Assembly (NCBI RefSeq): GCF_009389715.1 | Contig: NC_052404.1 | Coordinates: 12,639,756 to 12,703,755, forward strand | Origin: Phoenix dactylifera | Lineage: Eukaryota; Streptophyta; Magnoliopsida; Arecales; Arecaceae | Direction of reading: 5' to 3' | Length of the DNA stretch: 64,000 bases | In this document: positions 1-11,397 of the stretch, piece by piece | How positions within the stretch are numbered: position 1 is the first letter of the stretch | How the letters are laid out: the number at the start of each line of letters is the position of its first letter | The notes under the pieces: generated by a model | The model's database searches: none | Seen by the model: the letters and a program-made list of their open reading frames with translations, nothing else | Told to the model about the DNA's origin: nothing | Position numbers and translations under genes: made by a program

Positions 1-980
1 GTGTCAGTTTTGGATTTAGATAGATTTATAGTCAAAACCTGAAGCCTGCTTCTCTTATATACGTACGAACAAATATATGTACATATATGTATTTGAAATA
101 TAGATAAATACACACAAGCATATATACATCCTTGTGTATATTTATTATTTTCTAATCATAAAAAAGAAAAAGAAAAAAAAAGAGTAGAGGCTGGTATGGC
201 AGCAACCCATCCTATTCTATCAAATTGCCGTCTAGTAATCTTTTGCAATATCTGGCTTAATATTTATATCGAGTTTGATTATTTTAGAATCTTTTTTTTT
301 TTTGTCTCTTTTGATTGCATAAAAGTAGGTAAAAAGGTTAGATAGCTAGTCTTATGTCACATGCGCCACAAATGTTCTGGAATATAATTAAGAAAAAGAA
401 GATAAAATCTCATCCTTGCCAGGTTTTGGAAGTCAGTTACTGCTTTTCTATGGGAAGGACGGATAAGTCATTGTGCAAGAGTGGAGAAAAGATGAAAAGA
501 GGACGCTGGTGAAACGGTGAGGTTAGAAATTAAAGCTAGGGTTTCCTCCACCCTTTTATTCATTTCTTTTTCTTTATTTTTTTTGGTTTCTCGTGGACAA
601 TAATTGGGCATCTTTGCTGTGCAAAGCACGCAGGCGGGACACGCCACGGCGATCGAAGCCAACCGTCGACATTCCCTTCGCTACCTCTTTAAAGCACCTC
701 TCCCTCCCCTCTGCCCCCGAAAAAGAAAGGGGGAGGGAGGCGACAAAACGCTCTTGCTTCCCTACCTCTCTCGAGTCCCTTCTTCTTGCCTTTCGGGAGG
801 GGCCCAAGCCGAAGAAGCGAGGGGGAACTAGAGTAGCGGAACCCCGCGAGTGGGGGACTATTATTATTTCTTCACCAACCTGGCCAGCGAACACGTCCTA
901 CTGTTAGAGTCTTGCCCACCCTTCCTATCGCTGCTACTTTTTGCCTCTCCCTGTCTTTTTTTTTCTTCTTACCTCCCGAT
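1..980. other. Upstream intergenic DNA and 5' leader of the first gene
   Basis: The first 560 bases are AT-rich with poly-A and poly-T runs and hold no convincing coding sequence. From about 600 to 980 the composition becomes GC- and CT-rich, with a pyrimidine tract just before the ATG at 981. This is the usual look of a plant promoter and 5'-UTR, but no TATA box or transcription start could be fixed by eye. Short open frames here overlap in several phases and look like chance. Confidence 0.5.
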
Positions 981-2632
981 ATGGCGAAAAATATGGAGGA
1001 CGCCGAGTTCTGGCTTCCGTCCGAGTTCCTCTGCGACGATTTCTTCCTCGAAGGAGACGAGACCACTGAGCCGGAAGCAGAGGTTGCTGGGGCATCCTTC
1101 TCCTCTCAGCTTTTCTCCGGCTCCGACTCGAATCCGAGCTCTACGGTGGAGTCTCTGACCGGGACGGAGAGCGAGGAGGAGAGCTACATGGCCTGTCGGA
1201 CCCAAAAGATGGCTCGCTCCTTTTTCCAGGACGACGAGGGATCCCCTCTTTTGCCCGGTGACAAGGTAAAGGTATCCATACTCCAACCATCCCTCTGAGA
1301 TGTATGGATTGGAGTTCTAGCGAAAATCCTTCCAGTCAGCTGACTTGGGGCTTTCTTGATTTGCTCAGATGACACGAGACGTTATGGCTGGCTCGCCACA
1401 GTGTACTCTGAGCCCCTGGTCGGCATCCGGGAAAGGGAATCCCAGTGGCCCATCTATGGTCTCCTCCCCTCCGTCGACTCCGCTAGAGCAGTACAAGGAT
1501 GACGCCTGGGATCTGCTCTACGATCCGGCGTGGCAGGTGAGGCGGCTGAGGCTCAACGACCCCAGCAACAAGCAGCACGACTTGCAGGGCCGCGGGCTCT
1601 TGAGGAAGCCTCCTGCTCCGATTTCCGCCGCTTCCGACAACCACAGCACCGGCTACCACGACACGCTTCTCACCCAACAGCAGTTACAGGCGGCTCAAGT
1701 GAGTCTCTCTGAAGCGGCTTCCTTTCTTCGGTATTCACGTTTTTAAAATCTTCCATCTGTTAATTCCTGTGCTCTGCTCGTCTTTTGTAGTTTCGTCATC
1801 TGAGGCAGCAGCAGTTAGTGAAGGAGAGGGAGAGCAGAGCGAGGGGCGGCAGCTGCGTCGGGGGTTATGGAGAGGAAAAGCGGTACGGCCGGCCTCTTGG
1901 CTTGCCGCCTTCGGCATGGCCACCTCTTCAGAAGCCTCAGCGGCAACCCCGACCCGGTTCGGGGATGAGGGCGGTTTTTCTGACCGGCGCTGGCGTTAGA
2001 AAGGAGTCAACCGGCACGGGAGTTTTCTTGCCCCGGAGAGTCGGCGCTCCAACCGAGTCGAGCGAGAAGCCAGGTATACATGCACTCGGTAATTACTAAA
2101 ACAGAACCTATGGTCGGTCTAAGATGCAATCGTGATCATTTTTTGTCTTTCTAGTTGAGGTTTCTGTCCGCTAGTGGCATGTTTTCCGTGTTTTACGGCT
2201 CTTCGCAAGATAAATTTCATGTTAAAACTTTGGGTTGATGTCGCATGTACCTCATTTTCCCTTCCCTGTTCATCAGCTTGCTGGACCGTACTTCTTCCGG
2301 CACGAGTGGTTCAGGCTCTTAACTTGAATCCGGAGGAATCGGGGGCCCGGCAAGGTTATCCGGCTGGCTTTGTTCTCGATCATGGCACGACCTTTTCTTC
2401 AAAAACTTGGATTCGTTATATTGATTATTTTCCGACAGTTTGAGCACCGTGTTTTTTTTTTTGAGTTGGGAGGATCATTCTTTGATGGCAGTAATCTCCT
2501 TTTGTTGCCTCAGATGTGCTTTTGGACCGAGCCAACACCGCCTTTTCCCAGCAGAAGCGCAGCCACTTCCGTCCCCAGCACCCGGTCGTTGCGAGCGATG
2601 ACATACGTCTCCCACCGGAATGGACGTACTAA
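981..2632 (+). CDS. Plant-specific protein of unknown function, 364 aa, five exons
   Basis: I read the CDS as exons 981-1265, 1369-1698, 1791-2073, 2277-2354 and 2514-2632, a total of 1095 nt (364 aa plus stop). All four introns start GT and end AG, and the phases agree (0, 0, 1, 1). The N-terminus is acidic and has the motif EFWLPSEFL. The second exon has a VSSPPSTPL stretch followed by DAWDLLY. The third begins with the glutamine-rich FRHLRQQQLVKE and contains GMRAVFLTG and GTGVFLPRR. The fourth gives TVLLPARVVQALNLN, and the protein ends with LPPEWTY. These blocks match an uncharacterised land-plant family that I recognise only as 'hypothetical'. There is no signal peptide or membrane segment, so a nuclear or cytosolic protein is likely. 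The first Met of the open frame was used as start; MED at position 5 is an alternative. The gene looks intact and I cannot state its function. Confidence 0.85.
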
Positions 2633-3865
2633 CCCTCTCCACTTCTAACCTCTTGCCTACTGATGGTAGTCTTGGAGTAGGCATCGGTACCAAGTAGACG
2701 AAAAGTTAAAAAGGAGCAGCATCGAGTGTTGCTTTTAGTAGCCTAGGAAGGAATACTATTGTTGGATTTGGGGATGGAGGAAGTGCACGGAAGACTGAGG
2801 TCTCAAGTAGTTTGCCTCCGTGTAGGGAATGGAAGGAGGGACAGTAGTGGAGGAAGAAATAAGCCATGTTTTGATGTTCTGGAGAAGAATTAGGACTGGG
2901 GTGCTTATCCAATAAGACACTTTTCTGGTGTTCATTTCGGGACTCCACCACCTGACCTGCTTCTCTCTTTTGCAGCCTTTTTTGACTTGCAAAAAGCACG
3001 GACACTTGAGCTTGAGGAGGAATAAGCAAAACGTCTTATTTGTTCTAGTTTCTCGCTTTTGTATTTTTGGTATGAGGATGGAAGTTAGGAAGGCCATATA
3101 CAATTGTGTAATTGTCTGCTGTATGTTCTATCAATCCATATCTTATGGAAAGAAGGGTTTAATATATCATCCTTAGAAGAGAAAAAGAAAAAAAAAAGGA
3201 AAAATGACCTTGTCTTCTTGTTGCTCTGTCTTGACTTGGATTTTTCTGCATCTGTTTCCCGCTTTCTCGAGGCCCATCCCAGTAATGGATTCTGTAAACG
3301 TCGGACGTGATTGGTTTTCGTTCTTCTTTTTTTCTAAAAGGAAAATAATATCTGAATTATTTTTTATGAAAAGATGTGACAAGGGTGGGGTTACTTGTGC
3401 GTTAAGGGTCGCAGGGCTTGTTTGGCGTTCATGCCTTTTCTTGGGTTTTTATCTGTTCGTGCATTTGTTCTTCTTCGGACTGAGGTGCGTTGCTGCTTGG
3501 TTTGACCCGGTCAAATCTCTACCTTTCTTAGCTAATTAAATTATAAAAGTATGGTGCAAAGACAGGCGAAGGTTGCCTTGGTATGTTTGCGAAAAATCTC
3601 GGTGGTAGTGGTATCGGCTGGGGTCGAAGGCTTTGCTGTGGCAGCAGATGCAATTTCGTGGGGAAACGAAAAAGTCGTTGACACGTATAATGGAATTCGT
3701 GGGCTGCATGTTCCCTACTGCGAACTCGAAAAATGTGGCAGCGAGATGTTTAGCTTTTGATGCCCCACCATGTGCGAGACATGTTCGTGCCGATTTTGAT
3801 GATCGCCATGTGATCGGACGGTTCGTGCTCTCTCTGCTTTGTTACCTGGTAATCATGGCGGTTGG
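2633..3865. other. 3' UTR and intergenic DNA
   Basis: The stretch follows the stop codon at 2630-2632. The first few hundred bases are probably 3' UTR. It contains poly-A and poly-T runs and no frame with recognisable protein similarity. It ends at the 5-bp target site TGGAT (3866-3870) of the large gypsy element. Confidence 0.5.
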
Positions 3866-3870
3866 TGGAT

Positions 3871-4030
3871 TGTAAGGATCTGAATTTGGGCCCGTTATTG
3901 GGCCCAAAGAACTGAAGTCGGCAATGGATGCCGACTTCAGTTTTCTCTTCGTGGTCTCCCCACGAAGACCACGCCGGCCGAACAGCCTGTGGGATCTTCG
4001 CACCACCCCCCCCCCCTCTTCCCTCTTCCC

Positions 4031-4063
<33 letters not shown>

Positions 4064-4611
4064 CCTTTCTTTCTTCTCTAAGAGCCCATCCTTCTAAAAG
4101 AAATTCATCTTTTCCTCCTCTTTCCCCTTCCTTGAGAGCCGCTACCGCCGCCGGAGCCGCCAACGCCGCCGGGGATCCATCGTCGACGACCGGAGGTGAG
4201 GAAGACAACCATCTATCTTTTTTTTATAGATTTAAAAGGGAAAAGAAAGAGGGATGTCAACTGGCTTTATTTCTCTGTTTTTGGAAAATTTTTTTTGTGG
4301 GATTCGGACGGCCGACGGTGGCCGGCCGGGGTCAATCCGGCCGAAACGAGTTCAGCCGGAGGTGGGTGAACGGGGGCCGGGCTTCCAGCCCCGGTCTCCC
4401 TCTCTTTCCTCTCTTTTTTTCCTCCCTTTCTTCCTCTCCTCCTTCTTCTCTTCTTCTTCCCTTCCGTCGCCTGTGACCGTGGGGAGACCGACGGCGGCTG
4501 GCCGAGTGCCGCCGCCGAGGGCCACGATCAACCGCTGAGGGCCGGCCGGAACCACAAGCCACCCTCCTCCTCCTCCTCCTCCTCCTTCTTCTTCTTTTTC
4601 TTCCTCTTTTC

Positions 4612-4643
<32 letters not shown>

Positions 4644-6176
4644 GCCTGGGTGCTTCCATTGCATCGATTTCCGTGCCCTGTTGGTGTCTCAAACCAGACA
4701 CAAATGAACTTTGGGTGTTTCCCTTGCATCGATTTCCATGCTCTGTTGGTGTCACAAACCAGACAAAATGAACTTTGGGTGTTTCCCTTGCATCAATTTC
4801 CGTGCTCTGTTGGTGTCACAAACCAGACTCAAATGAACTTTGATCTGATTGAACCATCTTCTGACTGTGGATTTGGTCTAGACTTGGGTTGGTCTAATTT
4901 GAGTGTAATCTGGTTTGTTAAGCTTGATCTAATCTGGGCTGATCAGAGCTGGTTTGGTGTGGGCCGGTTTGATCTGGATCTGTAATCTGGTTTGGTTCAA
5001 TTGGGCCTAATCTGTTTTGGGCCACAATTGGCTGTGGTTTTAAAAGGTTTTTGATTTTGGGGTTTTAGTTTATTTGTTCTTAGGGTCTAAGTCTAATATT
5101 AGGGGCCCATTTTAGGGATCTATGAACTTAAGGGTTTAAGGGATTAGAAATAGTTTAAATTATGTTTCTTAGTTAATTAAATAATTAATGTTTGTGTTTT
5201 AATCAGGGGTTCGTGATATCTGTGGCAAGGATTCTTAAGCTAGCCCAGGTAGGTGACCTATTGCTTTAAAGTAGAATTTTAACATGCACATTGCATATGT
5301 TGATGTTGTGATTTATTATTGGCATTATATGTTAGAATTAGAATTAAGCATTTAGTTTCATAAACTATTAAATTATTATGGACATCATGTGTTAGAATTA
5401 GAAACTAATATTTAATTTTATAAACTGTTATGTACTGTACTATTGGGATTTTGTTCACGACTTGAGTTGGAAAGTTGATTTGTTGATTTTTAAAAATCCG
5501 CGTGACTATAGTCTAGGCCCCGCCAATGGGATGATACGTTGGCCCTGTCGACTTGTACTGAGGAACTAGTTCCGATACCGCGACCACCGGTGATAGAATA
5601 GTGGCGGCACAGGGGTGCATTTTGCTCTTCGGAGCGGCTCAGTGGAGTGTGAGTTTGGCACCAGGGGGTGCGGCACAGTGGTGCGTTGGCTCAGTGGAGC
5701 GGCTCTTCGGAGAGTTGTATTGGCACTTCGGTGTAACCATGCCACTGGGTGATGTGGCCGTAGTCATGCGGTTGAGTTATTTTGAGTCTCGGATCGGGTT
5801 TACGGATTATCGTGTGGATTTTTGGATTCATGAGTTTAGTTGCTTTTTATATGCATGACGATATGTTATATAATGACTTTACTGCATTATGTTGCCTACT
5901 GAGCTGTTAGCTCACTCCTACTATTTACATTTTTGCAGGTGATGATATATGATTATGGGGATTACGGGATAGAGTGATCATGATGTAATTAGCTAGTAGA
6001 TATGGACTTTCTTTTGACTTATGTATATATATGGACATTTGAATTGAAAGCTGGAATTTATTTTTAATTAGTTATTGATGGTTGATCTGATTTATCTGCC
6101 TTGCGTGCCTGCGGGGTCCGCCCTGCAGGTGCGCGGCGTCTGCTCGCGCCTCGGGCCCCGGGTTCGGGGCGTGACA
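3871..6176 (+). repeat. 5' LTR of the chromovirus-type gypsy element
   Basis: This 2306-bp LTR starts with TG and ends with CA. It holds CT-rich tracts near 4015-4080 and 4560-4645. From about 4645 to 4850 it holds a 65-bp direct repeat containing GAACTTTGGGTGTTTCCCTT, one unit fewer than in the 3' LTR. An inverted sequence near 3880-3945 (GAACTGAAGTCGGCA and TGCCGACTTCAGTTT) could fold into a hairpin. Open frames inside it are accidental. Confidence 0.93.
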
Positions 6177-6183
6177 GATTTAT

Positions 6184-6195
6184 TGGTATCAGAGC
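6184..6195 (+). other. Primer binding site (initiator Met tRNA)
   Basis: TGGTATCAGAGC lies 7 bases after the end of the 5' LTR and is the standard plant sequence complementary to the 3' end of initiator Met-tRNA, used to prime minus-strand synthesis. Confidence 0.9.
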
Positions 6196-6478
6196 ATATG
6201 TTAAAGATCACTAGGGACATTAAAACAGAATCATAATAAATATAATAATAAATAATAATAATTTTTTTAAAAAAAACTTAGGAATATAGGGACACATATA
6301 AAGAAATGAGAGTGGGGTAGAAAATCTTATGGGTGGATGGATCCAACACTAATGATGTGTTATTCAAAAAAAAAAAAAGAGGAATATAGGGACACATGTG
6401 AAGAAATGATAGTGGGGTAGAAAATTTTACAGTGGATGGATCTAACCCTGATGTTGTGTTATTTGTGTATGTATCAGC

Positions 6479-7062
6479 ATGCCGCCCCGCCGTACACGTG
6501 TGGCACCTCGCCGCCTGATCGAGACTATCGGGAGTGATCCAGCCACTTCTCATCCGACTGAGAGAGTCCAGGAGGATGAGGATGATCAGACAGTACTGGA
6601 TGGACCAGATCATGGCCAGGAGAGCAGGATGGGAGGTCCGACCCAGGTGATGGAGCTGATCAGAGAGGTTGTTGGGTTAGTTCGGCAGCAGAGGGGACCA
6701 CAGCAGCTATTTCCCTCTGCTAGTTCTTCAGATCAGGGGAGGAGTATAGCAGAGTTCAGGAAGTTGGCTCCTCCGGCCTTCAAGGGAACTACCGATCCCC
6801 AAGAGGCCGAATGTTGGATAGATGAGATGGAGAAGGCCTTCAGGGCCATGGGTTGTATTGAGGAGGAGAAGATCAGATTTGCCACCTATATGCTTCAGGA
6901 CCGGGCTCATCATTGGTGGGAGTCTGTAGAGAGGACCATGATGCAGGATGCAGGATCTGTGACTTGGCCGGGATTCTGCATGGCCTTCTACTCCAAGTAT
7001 TTTCCTTCCAGTCGTATCAGGGAGCTGGAGAGGGAGTTTCTGAGCCTCTCTCAGGGGAGTAT
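6479..7062 (+). pseudogene. gag: Gypsy gag, N-terminal part (interrupted by the copia insertion)
   Basis: This is the start of the chromovirus-type gag-pol. The ATG at 6479 follows a 300-bp untranslated leader, and the frame stays open to the copia insertion after 7062. The protein has a basic, proline-rich start (MPPRRTRVAPRR) and then the retrotransposon gag core, seen in the AECWIDEMEKAFRAMGC and HHWWESVERTM blocks. The frame resumes at 17989 beyond the copia element, because the 5-bp duplicated target AGTAT (7058-7062 and 17984-17988) is part of the coding sequence. It is a dead fragment. Confidence 0.9.
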
Positions 7063-9672
7063 TGTTGGAATTTGTATCCTAAATGTCAATCGTCAGCATA
7101 TTGATGATTGAATTTTGTAAATGAATTGACAAATTAATAAAGTGTTATTTGGCATTATTCATGATTTCATCTTCAAATGAACTCTTATATGATGAAGTCC
7201 TTAGGACTTATGTTATGATAAAGGAGGATTTATCTTTGAGTCCTTAAACTTGTTTGCGACGAAATGATATGTTGTTACTAGGACGACAACATTATCGAGA
7301 TTAGGTCGTTGTGTGACATATACGTTGGTTGTCCTCTTAACCAAGGAGTGTGGAGACACTGGTATGCCACACAAGTGAAGTGTAGAAGTACATTTCACTA
7401 AACGTGACCAATTCCGGAACGCTCTACTGTCGAGAGATGTTCCGAGTGGATATGGGTATAAGTTTGGCCCTCTGACCTGAGACCGCAACCTGTGGCTAGC
7501 AAGCAACTCACTGTACTTTGGTACCGGACTACCTGAATTTCTAATTCAGTGACGGAAGGTCACTGGGTGTAGTCAAGTACTTGCGTAGTCAGTTGTGAGT
7601 CAAGATGGAATTGACCCCTCCTGAAAACAGGAGATAATGTCTTGTGATTAATTTAGCAAAACCTTGGCCAGGGTAATCCCAGTGAGGAGTCACGGGATAT
7701 CTAAAGTTAATCACATAATGGATGTACTAATTATAGGATTGACAGTGAGCTCTAAGTCATCCTGGCATTAGGAGTCAAAGGGATTGAATTATACAGTAAC
7801 CATAGTTCAGGGTTCCAGAATATTTGCTTCGCATATATTCGACCTATCCGGACGTCGGGTACCATTGCTAGATGGTCACATCGATTAGTGTAGAAAATTG
7901 TTCCTATACTACCGGCTTAGGTTCGAACCTATGAGGTCACACGCATAGAAGATTCCTGATTGATCAAGAAAGCTGGTGAATGATTAAGAATCATTCAGGG
8001 GTAATTTGGTCAATTTGATTGGCAAATTATCTTATAAAATAATTAAAGTAATTATTGAAGGATTAATTAGTAATTAAATTACTAATAAACTCAATTTGAT
8101 TGAGTAATTGTGCTAAGGATGAGCCAAATTGAATTGGATTCAAGTTTGGGCTCAATCAGGGTTTTGACCTGATTGGATTAGGTCAGAACCAAAAAGAACT
8201 TAAGCTGATCAAATTAATTTTAAATTAATTTGTTCTTAATTGGGGATTGACCTAATTGAATTAGGTCCAACACAAAGTAATAATTCAATTTGATTGAGTT
8301 TGCATGAGCCAAAATTGAATTGGATTCAATTTGAGCTCAATCAGGGTCTGACCTGATTAGATTGGGTTCAACCAAATTGCTTTGTTTTAATTCGGGTTTG
8401 ACCAAATTTGATTAGGTGCAACCCAAGGGGATTAGGCTCAGATGATGTGGCAATTATTGGTGACATGGAATTGGATTTCATGAATTTTAAATAAACCAAA
8501 ATTATTGCATGGCACATGGACCCATTGCTTGACACATGGCGACATTGTTTGTTATTTGAATTTAAATTCAAACATTAAGCAATGTGTTAAATGATTTTAA
8601 TCACTCAAACTATCAGCCAAGGTGGCGTCTGAGTTTTTGAATGGATTAAATTCGAATTTCAAGAGGTGATTTCGAAATTATGAAGTGTTTCACCTTGCCG
8701 CATGGATTTCAAATTCCTTCCCTCTTGCACATGTGTTTAAAATTTGAATTTAAATCAGATTTGGTTGAGATCTGATTTGGGTTGTTCCTATTCCTTTGCA
8801 TGTGCCAACTAAAAGAGGTTTTCTGAAAATAAATTTTGAATTTTGAATGAAAATTCGGAGGCCATTAAAAGGGGTCAAACATGGGCACCAAGATTACATC
8901 CATTGCAGCCTTCTTCCTCACCCGCCTCCTCCTCCTCTTCTTCTCCATTTTAGATAGGGTTTTCAGGGTGAATATCTAGAAGATTCAAGATCAGATCTGA
9001 GTCCTCTACTTTCCTTACAAACCTCATCTCTATCTGCTTCAAGACGATTGATCAAGAGTTGATTGAATCCCGGCGGGCAGATTTCAGCTTTCAAGTGTTC
9101 TGCAGCTGCTAGCACTGTTGCGGAAGAAGATCCTTCAGGACTTCGCGTGTACTTCTCGTAGAGGCCATTCGTGTGCGTGGCTGCGAAGTCAAGAATCAGA
9201 TTCACAACTTTCATCCATCATAAAAGGTATTAATCTAGCATTAATCATTTATTATGGTGTCAAGGTCTAGGTCCAATTCCCCGAGGTTTTACCCTCTTTT
9301 GGGGCTCCTCACGGAGATATCTCCAGAATCCATTCGATGGATATTCGAAGATTAATTGGAATAGAGTTTTAAGTTTTAGATCTGATAGTTAATCATGCAT
9401 AAAAGTTTTAGCATAATTGTTTAAACGATTCCGGCATAATCCTATGTGTTCTTAAGGTGCTGATTTCTAGATTTGATCTTGTAAGCATGCATGAATTAAA
9501 TTGTTTGATTCGGTTTTTTCGCTGCGTTTTAAAACTTAAAAAGAACTACGTATGGCTTGATCCCCCTTATGAAGGAGTACGTAGGCAACCCGATCAGGTT
9601 CAGCCATGGTTTTCAAAAAAAAAAAAAATAATTCAGCATGCTAAACACCGAAGAACCTAGGATTCACTTTCA
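7063..9672 (+). repeat. 5' LTR of the copia element
   Basis: This 2610-bp LTR runs from TGTTGGAATTTG to CACTTTCA. It is AT-rich, with many short inverted AATTGAATT-type motifs between 8000 and 8600. An adenine run lies near 9616-9630. The small open frames in it recur identically in the 3' LTR and are not genes. Confidence 0.95.
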
Positions 9673-9673
9673 G

Positions 9674-9686
9674 TGGTATCAGAGCC
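9674..9686 (+). other. Copia primer binding site
   Basis: TGGTATCAGAGCC begins one base after the end of the 5' LTR and is complementary to initiator Met-tRNA. Confidence 0.92.
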
Positions 9687-11397
9687 AGGTTTATGTTTAA
9701 ACTTTTATGTTTTAATTCTTGCAATTAAATCTGAAATCATTAACATATTTAGATTAGATCTAAAGTGCTTTTTATGATTGATTTAATTGCTGATTATGCA
9801 TGATTAAGTAGATCTGAAATTTTGGATGCATATGATGCATGTTTGTGTTAGGATTAGTAACATGAATAAATCTGAAATCATAATATTGTTTAGATTAGAT
9901 CTAAATAAAGTTTATGATTCATATGATCTCTGATTTTAATGAACAAATCAGATCTGAAAATAAAAGTGAAAAAAATAAATACATAAGATGTATGTTGTTT
10001 GTATTAATTCATGTTGTTATGTATATGTGATGCATGAACATAAAACATAATGACTTAAACATGAATTAAATCTGATTACATGTGATTAATTACAAAAACT
10101 CAGATCTGAAAATGTGTTTTAAGAACTGAAAGATTATAATTAATATGTAATTAAAAAGAAATATGCAATGATCAAAACTTTCATAAGTCTAAACTTAATT
10201 GAGAATTAAGTGTTATGAAATAGAATTGTAACTCAATTAATTGACATTGCAAAATTCTTTGGGCATATGGGTTAGCTTGAATAAAGTTCTTAGGATTGGG
10301 TTAGACCTAAGGTTAGAATCAAACATGGTCTAATTAGAGTTAATTGATCAAATCTAATTAAGTAGTAACTAGATTAGGTCAAGGAAACTCTAGGTTAAAT
10401 ACAATAGTTGTAGATTGATCAATTCCATGTCTTTGATTAGACCAAGATGGAACTTGATTTAGGCTCAGAGGTGTAGCCCGAGTCATTTGAGTAATCAAAT
10501 CGAAATTGATTAACCAGTCGGTGTCTAAGGTAAGTTTGGCAGTTTTGACCGGTGGTTTTTAATTGGGAGCTACTCGCACTGATTCGTCTTTGTCGAGTTA
10601 ATGGCATATCCCTTCCACCGATCTCATTTACCTGGCCGACATGGTCAATCACATTTTGATTGGATCACTTAATGATTCGAGTTAGCCCATGCCTTAAGGA
10701 AAATCAGTATGACTGATTTAGGTGTCTCCTTAACCGGTTTGAGTCTAATCTGATTTGGTGAAGTCAGTGGGAGAAATTAGACTAACCGGATCTTCTCATC
10801 TATCCTAATTATAAAATTCTCTAAAATTATTAGGTCCTTAAAATGAAATGGTTATGGAGATAACTAGGTCATAGCCTCCCATTAAGTTGGGTGATAATGG
10901 GTCCAATGTTTTGATAATTATTGGAGGCGCCACACGCCTGGTACTTATCAAGCATTGGAATTGTCATTCAATATATGATGAGTTAAGTGTACCTTCAATA
11001 GGCGGTCAGGTGAGCCGAGCCACACTCGGGCTTGGTCGTCTATTAATTGATTAGACTTAACCCTATCATTTAATGGTTGGACCTGACTAGGGTATTCGGT
11101 GAAGGCGCCACACGCCTGCCGGAAAACCTAGGGCAAAATCATCACTAGAAGTTGCTTGGTGAAGCAATTGGTTAAGAACCTACCAATAGGTGCATATGGG
11201 TTGGCCGAGCCACACTCGGGCCTATATGGGATCTATTGGGTTCTAGTGCCCACTAAAGAATTAGGAGTAATTTTTCGAATTAGAGGTAGAGGCTACCAAT
11301 TTGTATAAAATAGTGGAAATATCTTTAGACTAAAGTCCAAGTCTACTGTGTTTAGTCAATTCATATACTAATAGCCAAATTTTCTTTTTATGCAGAA
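9687..11397 (+). other. Long untranslated leader of the copia element
   Basis: About 1.7 kb of AT-rich sequence separates the primer site from the gag start at 11398. It contains the GGCGCCACACGCCTG motif at about 10925 and 11104 and the GAGCCACACTCGGGC motif at about 11014 and 11205, each in duplicate. No coding sequence was seen. A packaging signal would be expected here, but I could not identify one. Confidence 0.7.

Noticed and set aside
593..907. Several overlapping open frames upstream of the first gene
   Set aside because: They overlap in different phases in a GC/CT-rich leader and do not join to the exons through compatible splice sites.
3928..4476. 182-aa plus-strand frame with long Ser/Leu runs
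   Set aside because: It is a CT-repeat region of the gypsy 5' LTR, repeated in the 3' LTR.
4332..4755. Arg/Lys/Glu-rich open frames on the minus strand (also at 30979-31478)
   Set aside because: They come from CTT/CCT simple repeats inside the gypsy LTRs.
7213..7506. 97-aa minus-strand frame, identical at 15524-15817
   Set aside because: It lies in both copia LTRs, has no known domain, and is a chance frame in repeated DNA.
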